A DNA stretch of 64,000 nt from Isochrysis galbana (Eukaryota > Haptophyta > Isochrysidales > Isochrysidaceae): positions 3,722,833 through 3,786,832 of the forward strand of contig CM030940.1 of assembly GCA_018136815.1 (NCBI GenBank), given 5' to 3'. The position numbers and the translations under genes are program-made. Every line of letters starts with the position of its first letter. Position 1 is the first letter of the stretch. This document shows positions 10,219-19,537 of the stretch, in pieces. Below the pieces are notes generated by a model. The model saw nothing but the letters and a program-made list of their open reading frames with translations. It was not told the origin of the DNA and did not search any database.

Positions 10219-11244
10219 TCATGTACCAGAAACGCGGCTTTGCTGCCGACGGACCTGCCGGCGTCGAAGGTGATATGCAACCCTGATCTCAGACGATGCC
10301 ATTCGCCATGCCAAGGGGAAGAAGCGAGGCGCAGGCGCATGGCTGCTTGCACGAGGACAAGATGTCTCAGTGGGCATGACCAAGCCCATGTCGTTCCCTG
10401 CCGGTGATGCGTTGCAGTATGGCAAACCTGTAAATGGTTCGCGGCCGCTACGTTCCAGATCGGCGAAGCCAGCACTGAGAAGCTTGCCCAACAAGTGCAC
10501 GAGCTGTCGGCGGCCGGCAGCATCAAAAAACAAATACCACAATAGAAGCATAATGCTCGGTGATTGCTCTTGTGCAGCTACGAGGTGCGCCCGTTGTGCC
10601 TGCATACGATTGCTGAAACACCAGCATAGGGAGGGATTGAGCTTCTTTGGGGTCGTCGGAGGCGATGAAATCCGAATTGCGCTGCACTTCCCTTGTGCAG
10701 GAAGCACACCGCAAGGTGATAGCTGCTCACTTCCTCTGTGAGCACTTCGCACCAGACGGGTGCCGTGTACGAGCAACGACGGTTGGATGGGATCAAGATG
10801 CGGAGTAGCGAACCTCTTCAAGATGCGGCGCGCATTTTGTGAATGACCCGCCAGTTCGAAAAGCTCAGTAGCATCGGTGCCCGCTGCGGCGAGGAGAAAT
10901 TCTGAAGACCCAGGGTGCCAATGCAAGTACTCCGTGGCGTCATAGACATGGTCATGGATGGTAAAGACGGCTCGGCCCACCTCCTTGGCTCGGAGCATCC
11001 AGGTGCGCCCGAAGTCGAGGTAGTGTAGCCGCCAGGGCATGTTGGACTCAGGAGCACACACCTCCGCAGGCAGCAGCTCAAGCGCTGGCCGGAATCTGAT
11101 CTGGAAGAGGTGCTGCCATAGCTCGTCCGAGTCTGCGTGAGCACGGAGGGCGACGCACGTTCGACCGACGTGCGCGATCACCTCGCTCGGCGCGAGGAAT
11201 CCGAGCACGCGGTGCAGCACGTCGGTGGGCAGCTCGGCGAGCAT
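10219..11244 (-). CDS. F-box protein with cytochrome b5-like domain
   Basis: A single open frame of 341 residues starts at the ATG at 11244. Residues 3-47 (LAELPTDVLHRVLGFLAPSEVI...) form an F-box, the SKP1-binding motif of SCF ubiquitin ligases. Residues about 92-150 match a cytochrome b5 fold: HDHVYDATEYLHWHPGSSEFLL, then AGTDATELFELAGHS and ARRILKRF. Both axial-ligand positions are His (H110 in HPGS, H134 in GHS), although the usual HPGG is HPGS. The order F-box then b5-like resembles FBXL5/cyb5-type hybrids only loosely. After residue 155 the sequence is less conserved and may hide introns that happen to stay in frame. The gene is bracketed by inverted copies of element L. Confidence 0.75.
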   Translation of the reverse strand: MLAELPTDVLHRVLGFLAPSEVIAHVGRTCVALRAHADSDELWQHLFQIRFRPALELLPAEVCAPESNMPWRLHYLDFGRTWMLRAKEVGRAVFTIHDHVYDATEYLHWHPGSSEFLLAAAGTDATELFELAGHSQNARRILKRFATPHLDPIQPSLLVHGTRLVRSAHRGSEQLSPCGVLPAQGKCSAIRISSPPTTPKKLNPSLCWCFSNRMQAQRAHLVAAQEQSPSIMLLLWYLFFDAAGRRQLVHLLGKLLSAGFADLERSGREPFTGLPYCNASPAGNDMGLVMPTETSCPRASSHAPAPRFFPLAWRMASSEIRVAYHLRRRQVRRQQSRVSGT

Positions 11245-11562
11245 CAAGGCCGGCGGCGGGCCTCCAGACCCCTGGGGAAGAAGTTCTGCGAAGTGAGGGG
11301 AAGATACCCTTATGCATCGGTGTGAACGGTCGCGGTTTGGTGGTACCTATCGCGGTTTGTGGGTTGTGGTGTGAACGAAAGGAAACGACATTTTGCATTG
11401 ATAGAGAGTAGGCGCACGGAGACAATAAAAATAAAACATCTGAGCGTTAGTACCACTACTCCCACTAGCCCGGTACTATCACGACATCCCTCAGCCCACT
11501 TGCCCGTACACCTTGACGCTTGACGCGTGCTAGTGCCTCACGCACACACACACACACACATA

Positions 11563-12288
11563 CATAAACCTTTTAATAGTCTCACCGCACACGCGGCCGT
11601 GGACCCTCTACTTTCTACTCACGTAGGAAAACTTTCTACACCCCCACTCCCCCGGCCCTTCTCCCCCCGCCATAAGACGACTCCCCCCGTGCACTACTAG
11701 GGGGATAGGGGTGAAGGGCTTAGATATGGTCCGGTGGCCCGCGCCTCCCCCCGGTGATCATTCCCCCCCTTCCTCCTGTGTCTCCGAGTGGGCGGCGGTC
11801 TCAGCCCCGACTTATCCTGTAAACAGGTGCGGGACTTGCCTATTTTCCGGTGAGCGGAGCTCTCGCTCCGCCCACCCCCTTCTCCGCGCTCTCTCTCCCC
11901 TCTCCTGCAGGCACGCGCGATGGCGCGCCTGCGGCCTGCGGCAGGCCTGCAGCTGCTCCTGGCGACCCCTGGAGGCTCCTGGAGGCCAGCTCAGGGGGCA
12001 GAGGAGGCTGGGGCTGGGCCCTGGCCTCCCCTGCCTCTCCCTCGCTGGCGCTCCTGAGCCTCTGGGGCCCCCAATCTGCACCTGTCTGCCTGTCGACCAG
12101 GGGGGGAGGGGGGGTTGGAGCGATGGGCTGGTCACGAGGGGCCAGGATGGGCGAATGGGGCGAGCCTGTGGGGAAGGGGGTGGGTCAGTAGGGCAGTGGC
12201 CTCCTGGCAAGCCATCAGGCGTGCCAGGAGGATGGGTGGTTCCTCCCCCATGGCAGGGGAGGAGTGGAGAGAGGGGGGGGCTCGTGCC
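11563..12288 (-). mobile_element. Retroposon family B, copy 1 (leader missing)
   Basis: A near full-length copy in opposite orientation to 18482-19237. Reading the minus strand from 12288 it shows: a GGGGCACGAGC/CCTCTCTCCACTCC start, the GGAGGAACCACCCATCCTCC block, the CCAGGAGCCTCCAGGGGTCGCC body, a GGATAAG.CGGGGCTGAGACCGCCGCC stretch, and the tail GGTCCACGGCCGCGTGTGCGG, TGAGACTATTAAAAGG. The leader palindrome is absent; motif D of element L begins exactly where it should be (12289). Stretches on the plus strand look like ORFs only because of the GC-rich body. Confidence 0.7.
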
Positions 12289-13123
12289 CCAGGTGTCGTT
12301 CCGTCAAATGTGGGACATGAGTCGAATTGAGCGATCGAATGTCCACAGTTTAAATTTAAATGTAGACTAGCGTAACATTCCCTGCTTCCCATGACGCGTG
12401 TCCCCCCGGAGGGCGCCGTGTCGGCGCTTTTCGATTGTGATTACTTTGTAACTATGGGCTTGTAACTATGGGCACGGCGCGATGTGCATCGGCCACCCCG
12501 CGGGGGCGCCGTGCGTGCGCATAGAAACTTTTTCCCCTAAGGCCCACATTAACGTAAAGTAGCCGTATACGAGATGTTTCGTTGCGCAGCACGTGTGATT
12601 ACTTGCGATCATTGTGCACGCCGTGCGTATGCGCATCGGCTCCCCCCCCCCCTCGCGAGGGCGCCGTGCGTGCGCATAGAAACTTTTTCCCCTAAGGCCC
12701 ACATTAACGTAAAGTAGCCATATACGATGTTTCGTTTACGCAGCACATGTGATTACTTGCAATAATTGTGCACGCCGTGCGTATGCGCATCGACTTCCCC
12801 CCTCGCGAGGGCGCCGTGCGTGCGCATAGAAACTTTTTCCCCTAAGGCCCACATTAACGTAAAGTAGCCATATACGAGATGTTTCGTTTGCGCAGCACGT
12901 GTGATTACTTGCAATCATTGTGCACGCCGTGCGTATGCACATCGGCTCCCCCCCGCGGGGGCGCCGTGCGTGCGCATAGCAACTTCCAGGAAGGTGCACG
13001 CCGTGCGTTCACTCTTTCCGCGGGGGGACTCTGGACGCAGAGGCGGTCGGGAACCATGGGGGCACCCCCCCTGGGACCGGGGAAAATATTACCGTATACT
13101 GCGAAAACACTAACGTAAACAAC
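12289..13123 (-). mobile_element. Element L, copy 2: inverted partner of 9100-9758
   Basis: It starts with motif D (AGGTGTCGTTCCGTC at 12289; its GGACAT and ATGTCC arms can pair). Next come about four tandem units of 165-175 bp (12470, 12640, 12770, 12930), each with CGCCGTGCGTGCGCATAGAAAC, CCCCTAAGGCCCACATTAACGTAAAGTAGCC and GCAGCACGTGTGATTACTTGCAAT. The last 145 bp to 13123 (ending TAACGTAAACAAC) is the reverse complement of 9100-9245. No ORF. Confidence 0.65.
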
Positions 13124-13858
13124 CGATCGGATAAAGGTACCCAGCTTTATAGGACGAGTCCTACAATGTGGGACGACGTTGTGAACTATGAAGACACGGT
13201 TCAATCTAGGAATGGAGAGCTAGGATTTGGTTTCTGTGTTCATCTCATTGCCCTCATTGAGTCCTCCTAGAGGCTCAAGACACCATTCTCAAAGCATAAT
13301 GAGTTATTTGCCACTCGCGGAAGCCTTCCCGGCAAAAAACGGCGTTGTCCTACGAATTGCCGCAAACACCTGAGGACACGATTTGAGGCTCATGATGAGC
13401 TCCCTAGAACTTGCTCCCACGAGATGAAATGCTCTTTGGCATGGGTTCTTTTCGACCTTCAGTGGAGACCAAGCTTGGTTTTGAAGCCCAATGAGAGTTT
13501 TGGCTGCTTTTGCCTCTTGCGGGGCAAAAACAAAACTCTCGACGCACCCGGTGGCCTCCGATGGCCGAAGTACTCAGTTCACGCTGGAGCCGAAAGCTCG
13601 GTCAAGACGAAGTCTACAGCCTTGGCCATAGTGGGAGCTAAGGATCTCAAGACTGAGTTGGGACTATCCTTCAGTTGGTGGGAAGTCCCAATCCTTCACT
13701 CTCGATAGTTGTGGTTCTTTCAAGCTCTGGGTCCTACAAATACACCGAAATCGTAGGACGCGGTCCTATAATGTAGGACGGAACTTTTTAGCCGCGATGA
13801 TAGGTCTTGGGGTCTCTCCCCTCCCCCCGGGTCCCCTCCCCCGGGTCCCGGCACGCGC
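13124..13858. other. AT-richer segment between related 27-bp direct repeats
   Basis: TAGGACGAGTCCTAC, AATGTGGGACG (13150) and TAGGACGCGGTCCTAT, AATGTAGGACG (13754) are direct repeats about 600 bp apart, each internally palindromic (TAGGAC/GTCCTA). The DNA between them is less GC-rich than its neighbours. An open frame at 13424-13708 has no recognisable domain. It may be the interior of an unknown element. Confidence 0.4.
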
Positions 13859-14248
13859 ATGGCGCTCGAGGCGGCGTCGGGCGTCGAGCGCACGCGCGCG
13901 TGCCGGATCCACGCCGCGTGGAAGTCGAACCCGAACTGGGACCCGGCAGTGGCTGGGTTCGTCTCGGGGGTGGACGACGCCACGTGCGGCCAGGGCTACC
14001 TCAACGCGGACCTGCTGTGTCCCGCGGCGCGCGACTTTGTCACCAACGTGCCTGTCGGTGCGGTCGTTGATGGCGTGTGCCTCAACTTGACCGCCTCCGA
14101 CTCCAACGACAACCTCTTTGCGGGCTCCAACCTGACCATCGAGCAGGTGAGCTTCCGCGCCAAGGACGGCAGCAGCCTCAAGTCCATGTTCGAGGGCTCC
14201 CCCTCTTTTGACGGAACGCGACTTCCCCCATGGGTCAACCAAGTATAA
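13859..14248 (+). CDS. Gene fragment, unknown function, truncated by repeats
   Basis: A 129-codon open frame starting at an ATG has balanced composition, unlike the surrounding low-complexity frames. It has spaced aromatic and Asn/Asp residues (AAWKSNPNWDPAVAGFVSG), a pair of cysteines (DATCGQ, DLLCPA) and LTASDSNDNLFAGSNLTIEQ. Its last 12 codons fall in repeat DNA: a TTTTGACGGAACGCGACTT motif at 14211-14229, then the leader palindrome at 14238-14262. It is therefore probably the surviving exon of a gene cut by insertions. No family is recognised. Confidence 0.35.
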   Translation: MALEAASGVERTRACRIHAAWKSNPNWDPAVAGFVSGVDDATCGQGYLNADLLCPAARDFVTNVPVGAVVDGVCLNLTASDSNDNLFAGSNLTIEQVSFRAKDGSSLKSMFEGSPSFDGTRLPPWVNQV

Positions 14249-14299
14249 ACTTAGTTCCACACACACATACATATACATATGACATACACATACACATAT

Positions 14300-14640
14300 G
14301 TTCAACTAAGTTTATACTTAGACGCGATGGAGCGCGCCGCTGCGACTCCCCTCTCCTTCGGGCCCCCCGCCGAGGGCGCCCCCCCAGTGCCCATGGAGCA
14401 GCCGCTGTCGAAGCGGCCGCGTCCGCCCACCGAGGCCGAGCAGGTGCGTGCGACTCCGGTCGCGCCACACGGCCCGTGGCCCCAATCCCCCTAGTAGTGT
14501 ACGGGGGGAGCCGCCTGATGGCGGGGGGAGAAGGGAGAAGGGCCGGGGGAATGGGGGTGTAGAGAGTATGCTACGTGCTACTTGTAGTGGGTAGTGGTTC
14601 CATTCGCCGCGAGTGCGGTAAGAATATTAAAAGATTTTTC
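14300..14640 (+). mobile_element. Short retroposon: MERAA body joined to family-B tail
   Basis: The leader CAACTAAGTTTATACTTAG (14303) is followed by CGCG and the ATG at 14329. The frame runs through the recurrent N-terminus (SFGPPAEGAPPVP, then KRPRPP, then ATPVAPHGPWP) and then switches abruptly at about 14480 to the last 130 bp of family B (CCCCCTAGTAGTG...), ending CCGCGAGTGCGG, TAAGAATATTAAAAG, TTTTTCTTT. This is a leader-to-tail unit of only about 330 bp. It shows that the MERAA and B bodies share both ends. I see no clear target-site duplication. The (AC/AT)n stretch at 14264-14302 separates it from an oppositely oriented leader at 14238-14262. Confidence 0.6.
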
Positions 14641-14904
14641 TTTATGAATGTGCTCGTCCGATCCACACTCTCCGCAGCCGGCCTCACACAGAAAGCGGAT
14701 ATATGGCTGACAGATGACGGGGTTGTGAGAACGAGAACCGTCTCCCGTGCTCCCGTGCCATATTTCCAGGCTTCGCTGGCTGGAGTGCCAGGGGGACCCT
14801 CGGGAACAGAAACTGCAGCGGGCAGAGAAGGTTCCCTGAGGGGTTCCTCCTCTGCGGACGAGGACGCAAGCTTGGATTTCGTGCTTGTCGAGTTGAGCGT
14901 AGCC

Positions 14905-15062
14905 GGAGCCCGAATTCTAGGCCGCTAGGCCGCTAGGGACGAACCCTACCGCCCTAGATGTGCCTGAGCTTCACCGTGTGGCCGCACGGCGAAGGACCTG
15001 GAGATAAGAGCCTGGAACTCGCATCATCTAGGATGAATGCGACAATGCGACACTCAACCCAC
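14905..15062 (+). repeat. Family F repeat, copy 1
   Basis: It reads GAATTCTAGGCCGCTAG, GGACGAACCCTA, CTAGATGTGCCTGAGCTTCA, then a CCGTG/CACGG hairpin (CCGTGTGGCCGCACGG) and GAAGGACCTGG, ending TCTAGGATGAATGCGACAA. Near-identical sequence lies at 24538-24668, and a partial copy at 17963-18035. Confidence 0.7.
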
Positions 15063-15498
15063 CCAAACACAAGAACACAAGACTATCCTTTCCTGAGTGT
15101 GAATAGTAGTTTTATTTTAATGATGTCCTGTTCTCTTCCTATCCTCTTCTCGCACCTCTCTCTTTTTCGTCTCTCCATTTCCGAACTGTAAAGTAGAGTA
15201 GAGTAGAGTAGAGATGTGAGAGTACTTCCCTCTCCAGTCCTGTAAAAAGTGTAGCCCTCCTCTCTCGCTACCCCATCCGTACACTCGCCTCCCCTGGCCT
15301 CCCTCTGCCCGCCGCGCCGCCCGCGCTCTCCCCGCTCCCCCCCCCCTCGCCTTCCCCAGCCGCCCCTCTCGGTCAACCATCTGGCGCCCGTACGTGCGCC
15401 ACAGCACGGGAGTCGCGACGACGACGCTCGACGACGTTGAGGAGCGCAGCACGGCCTCCGAGTCGGACGTTGATCGCTTCCACTCGAGGGACCAGTTG

Positions 15499-17557
15499 AT
15501 GCCCGCCAAGACCGGGCGCCTCTCGCTCTTTCACCGGCTGCGACTGGCGCTGCGGATAGGCAAGCCCGCCGCCGACCCGGAGGCCTCGCGCCTCGTCTCG
15601 CGAACGCCGATCCCCAAGACGCGGCGCACACATAGGCAGAGCACGCTTTCGGTCCCCACTGAGCTCCTGCTGCGCGCACTCGCGGTGAAGCTCGGCACTG
15701 AAGACGAGATCGAGGCTGCCCTCCAGGAGCTCAGCCTACTTCTTCGTTGGCAAGTGCGCCATACGCTGCAGGAGTCATCGCTGTGGTTAGTGGATGCCTT
15801 TGACCAGCTGTCATCCAGCGACCCGCAGCTCCCTGGTAATGGCGGGGTGTCCAGCATTGATTGGGAGGCAAAGCGGGAAGAGCTGTCTGACCGGTTCATA
15901 GACCGGCTCTGTGCACTGATGCAGCGTGCCAACTACAAATTACTATCTCAGCGTGAGTGGGTCTTCGCCAAGAGCGAGAACTTCATGTTTGTGATGCCTG
16001 TTGACGTCGCTTGGGAATCATTGGACTCCTCGCTAATCTCGCGCCTGTTTGTGCGGCATCCCCATTTGGGCCTGCAAGCTGCGCAGCTCAGCCGACGCGT
16101 GTTGGTATTCCATCGGGGTTCGGGCCTCGAGCAGCGCACCGCATGGTTCTTGGAGGAGAAGTTGGACATGGCCATCGACAAGCTGTTCACGCACCCATTT
16201 CGTCGGCTGTATCGCTCCATTTATCAGAGGCTATGCTCGAGGAGCACAGATGCAGATCAAGGCTTGCATTTGCGGCGCAACTCCGTCTCGGACTTCGAAG
16301 TTGCTCATGGTCTGAGACAGACGCAGCGTGTCAATCTAGGGCGGTTGCTTCCCTCATTATTCAAGCTTCTGCGCCGCTTCTTCCTCCGGCTAACGGTGCA
16401 GGAGCCCACCTTCCAAGAAGTGGTTGTCTTCTATTCGGAGTTGGGCTCAGCTAACATGGAGCCCTTGGCAAGCAACGGGTCTGCGTCCATAAGCCCAACC
16501 GAGAATTCGATGCCACAAATGAGGCTTAAATCTTTCCGAGATATCCCGATAGCCGACGTCGAGGTTGTCTTCCCGGGACTTCGCGTCGAGCGTATGAAAT
16601 CAGCAGATGTCGTCAAAATTCTGCTCATTTTGCTTGCGGGTGTCGCGACAGCCCTTTATGGTTACTTTTTTGCGCAGGGTGGCGGTTGGACAGTGCGTGC
16701 AACACTGATCGGGCTGCTGGCTCTGCGCGCATTCCAAACGTGGCGCTACGTCTTGACCGCCAAGGCCACGATGGATGATTTCATTCGCTCGACGCTTTAC
16801 CATCGGTCTCAGGATTCGCAAAAAGGGGTACTTCTATACGTGCTCAACTCGATCGAGCAGCATGAGCATCGCGAGTCATTGCTGCTCTATTCACTAATGC
16901 TCGCACAGGTCTGTGGCTTGCTGCGCCTCACTTGCCCCGCGGCACGCCAGATTAGTGGAGAAAAGTATGTAGCAATGAGTTGCACGTGGCTCCAATAATG
17001 TGCACACATTAGTGTGAACACCTATGATCACGATTTGTGATGCCAATCTCTTGTGCAGACGAAGAACAGCAGCGACGACCCCACCGAAGCTACTGCCTTG
17101 GTCACTATCGCCGACGCTGAGGTTTTGTGTTCAAGCTTTTTGGAGGTGCGTAATTGGCCTGCCCGCCGTAAATAAGCTTTCCCCCTGGCCTTCGCCAACA
17201 CCCCGCGGATGCGGTACTCTTAGCAAGTCATTGGGCCGACCACAAGCGCTTGTTGTCCATGCACTACAGGGCGAATTCGGCATGGCCGTACAACTCGATA
17301 TTGAGGCGGCAATGGCCAGGCTGCTGGCGCAAGGCCTCGTGCGGTCTGGCGGTAGTGGCAACTCGTATGAGGCCGTGCAGCTCTCTGAGGCATTGGCCAA
17401 ATTGCGACAAGATTGGGCGAATCTGCGTGCTTCCAACACTGGGGCTGCAGTAGAAGATCCTATCTCGCGCTCCACCTCGCGCTCTCTGCAAAGGGCCTCC
17501 CCTCATTCGGGTGCGTTGGACATGCTTACCAAGATCGTGGCCTCACCTCGAATTTGA
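15499..17557 (+). CDS. TMEM143/DUF3754-family membrane protein
   Basis: Three exons (15499-16908, 17059-17145, 17270-17557) give about 594 residues from the first clear ATG. The same frame is open back to 15360, just after a pyrimidine-rich CCCCAG, so an upstream exon could extend it. The core motif FRDIPIADVEVVFPGLRVERM at about residue 348, followed by two membrane segments (VVKILLILLAGVATALYGYFF and the LIGLLALRAFQTWRYVL region) and then STLYHRSQDSQKGVLLYVLN..EQHEHRESLLLYSLMLAQ, is the signature of DUF3754/TMEM143. Splicing restores the family's C-terminal block (ADAEVLCSSFLE, then GEFGMAVQLDIEAAMARLL). Family members are mitochondrial or plastid membrane proteins of unknown activity. Introns: 150 bp (GTCTGT...GTGCAG) and 124 bp (GTGCGT...CTACAG). 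Confidence 0.85.
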
Positions 17558-18324
17558 AGCCGCCCGGAAGCCAACGGACTGAGCAGCTACATATGGTTCA
17601 TTGCCTTGCCTAGTTTCTTGCGCCGTGAGAGAGCACGCCTCCGGCCCTGCGAATACTAGGGGGGCCACTCACTTGTGGGAGTGGGAGAGTGAATAGTGGA
17701 GTTTGCTTAGATCTTGCTACAAGTAGCTTGCTATGGAATGTGGAAGGTATGTGGCGCGTACAATCCCATGACAAGCCTCAACTAAGTTTATACTACCTTG
17801 GTTGGCAGTGCGCCGTCGAAAGGAGCTTTGGAAGAAGAAGGGAGTGTTAGATGCTGCATATGCACAAGTGGCACATCATAGATTCTTGTCACATGCGGAA
17901 TCGGCATGGGAGGAGACCCGACACTGGACGGGGCCATGTAGACAAAACAAACGTTTCTACGACCTGGAGATAAGAGCCTAGAGCCTAGAACCTGGAAATC
18001 GCATCAGCCTTCATCTAGGATGAATGCGACACCAGACGGGGGTGAAAGACACGCATCGTTTAAAATAACACCTCTTGTCTAAAGAGGCGACATGCCGTGG
18101 CACTATTTGGGTCTTCGGCATTGTACCCCTGGGTATCATGCTTAGCTTTGGAATCATCTTCGTAATAATAATACTAATTAATTAGACTAATTGGAGGAAT
18201 TGTTGAGACATTCCTACATAAAAAAAGAGAAAAAGCTAAAGCTAAGACGGTGATACCTCCACTCGATAAATCGGGTGGTACGCGCTCCGTAGAGGTGCAA
18301 GGGAAGGAAAGTGTCTAAGTTAGG
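17558..18324. other. Intergenic with repeat fragments
   Basis: No gene. A CAACTAAGTTTATACT leader remnant lies at 17778-17795, followed by CTTGGTTGG. A partial family F repeat (GACCTGGAGATAAGAGCC ... TCTAGGATGAATGCGACA) lies at 17963-18035. The stretch 18150-18240 is AT-rich, with TAATTAATTAG. Confidence 0.5.
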
Positions 18325-18400
18325 GATCAATAAAAATTATATACCCAACTAGACGGGAAGGCTGTAACAAAAAAAGGGAACCTCGAGTTGCACCTACGCA
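18325..18400 (+). repeat. Family G repeat, copy 1
   Basis: GTTAGGGATCAATAAAAATTATATACC ... GACAAAAAAAGGGAACC-like sequence ending CTCGAGTTGCACC. It matches 42853-42930 closely, and the two copies diverge immediately after GTTGCACC. Confidence 0.6.
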
Positions 18401-18401
18401 C

Positions 18402-19537
18402 CTACTCGGTCCACGCGTGGCTGACGAGCCTCTGCGTTGAGGCTGCCTTCACGGCCCTCCTCTCTCTCTGACAGTACCAGACAACTAAGTTTATACTTGG
18501 TTCGCCCATGGGGGGGCACGAGCCCCCCTCTCTCTCCACTCCTCCCCTGCCGTGGGGGAGGAACCACCCATCCTCCTGGCATGCCTGATGGCTTGCTAGG
18601 AGGCCATTGCCCTGCTGACCCACTCTCCCACTGACAGGCACGCCTGGATCGCTCGTCCTGGCCCCTCGTGGCCAGCCCATCGCTCCGACCCCCCCTCCCC
18701 CCCTGTTCGACAGGCAGACAGGTGCAGACTGGGGGCCCCAGAGGCTCAGGAACGCCAGCGAGGGAGAGGCAGGGGAGGCCAGGGCCCAGCCCCAGCCTCC
18801 TCTGCCCCCTGAGCTGGCCTCCAGGAGCCTCCAGGGGTCGCCAGCAAGCAGCTGCAGGCCTGGCGCAGGCACGCCATCGCGCGTGCCGCAGGAGAGAGGA
18901 GAGGGAGCGCGGAGAAGGGGGTGGGCGGAGCGAGAGCTCCGCCCACCGAAAAATATGTAAGCCCCGCACCTGTTTACAGGATAAGCCGGGGCTGAGACCG
19001 CCGCCAGCCCGGTAGGCATAGGAGGAGAAGGGGAGAACGGATCACCGGGGGGGGGCGCGGGCCACCGACCATATCTAAACCCTTTTCCCCTATCCCCCTA
19101 GTAGTGCACGGGGGGAGTCGCCTGATGGCGGGGGGGAAAGGGCCGGCGGATTGGGGGTGTAGAAAGTTTTGCTGCGTGAGTAGAAAGTAGAGGGTCCACG
19201 GCCGCGTGTGCGGTGAGACTATTAAGAAGTTAATTAATCTCTGACAGTACCAGATCCGGCGCTGATCGATGATTCGAGACCCGTGGGCGGCCTCGGGACG
19301 GGCCTCGTTGTGGCGCTCTACGCCGCGGCGAGGAGGAAAGCCTTTGGAAAGCCCAAGATCCTGCCACCTGCCAGAACCAGAACGCCTCACAGCCCATCTG
19401 GCATCTGGCGGTCTGGCGGGAACCCACCACCTACCACCCGGAGCAGATATCGTCTTCTGCCGCTGCGGGGGGGGGGGGGGGCGTGCCTGTGCCCCCCAAA
19501 TTTCGATCCGAACCCCAAATTTTACCAAAAATCTTAA
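18402..19537 (+). pseudogene. Unknown ORF family H, split by retroposon B2
   Basis: The frame reads YSVHAWLTSLCVEAAFTALL, SLTVP, up to 18481, where element B2 begins. It resumes after the second copy of the target-site duplication (19238-19254) as PALIDDSRPVGGLGTGLVV, then ALYAAARRKAFGKPKILPP, to a TAA near 19537. The minus-strand ORF at 23847-24269 carries the same HAWLTSLRVEAALAALL block preceded by LTIPTRPSQDSPSLELGIENQ. A more distant relative of that upstream block is at 33650-33790. The function is unknown. Hydrophobic stretches suggest a membrane or packing segment. Because frame is kept across the empty site, the ORF was probably real before the insertion. Confidence 0.5.
18482..19237 (+). 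mobile_element. Retroposon B2 with 17-bp target-site duplication
   Basis: The 756-bp insert is flanked by identical TCTCTGACAGTACCAGA at 18465-18481 and 19238-19254. It starts CAACTAAGTTTATACTTGG, TTCGCCCATGGGGGG. The body follows (CCCCTCTCTCCACTCC, GAGGAACCACCCATCCTCC, CTCCAGGAGCCTCCAGGGG, GGATAAGCCGGGGCTGAGACC, CCCCCTAGTAGTGCACGGG). It ends with the CCGCGTGTGCGG hairpin, TGAGACTATTAAGAAG, TTAATTAA. No ORF is credible. The long duplication, lack of inverted termini and defined 5' leader point to retroposition. Copy B1 at 11563-12288 and a partial copy at 53812-54100 share body and tail. Confidence 0.85.

Noticed and set aside
9100-13023. CRISPR-like regularly spaced repeats
   Set aside because: The units are about 175 bp without short repeat/unique spacer structure, and the genome is eukaryotic; these are subterminal arrays of a mobile element.
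18394-19019. Minus-strand frames of 190-205 codons across retroposon B2
   Set aside because: They run backwards through a non-coding retroposon body and across its boundary; openness comes from GC content.
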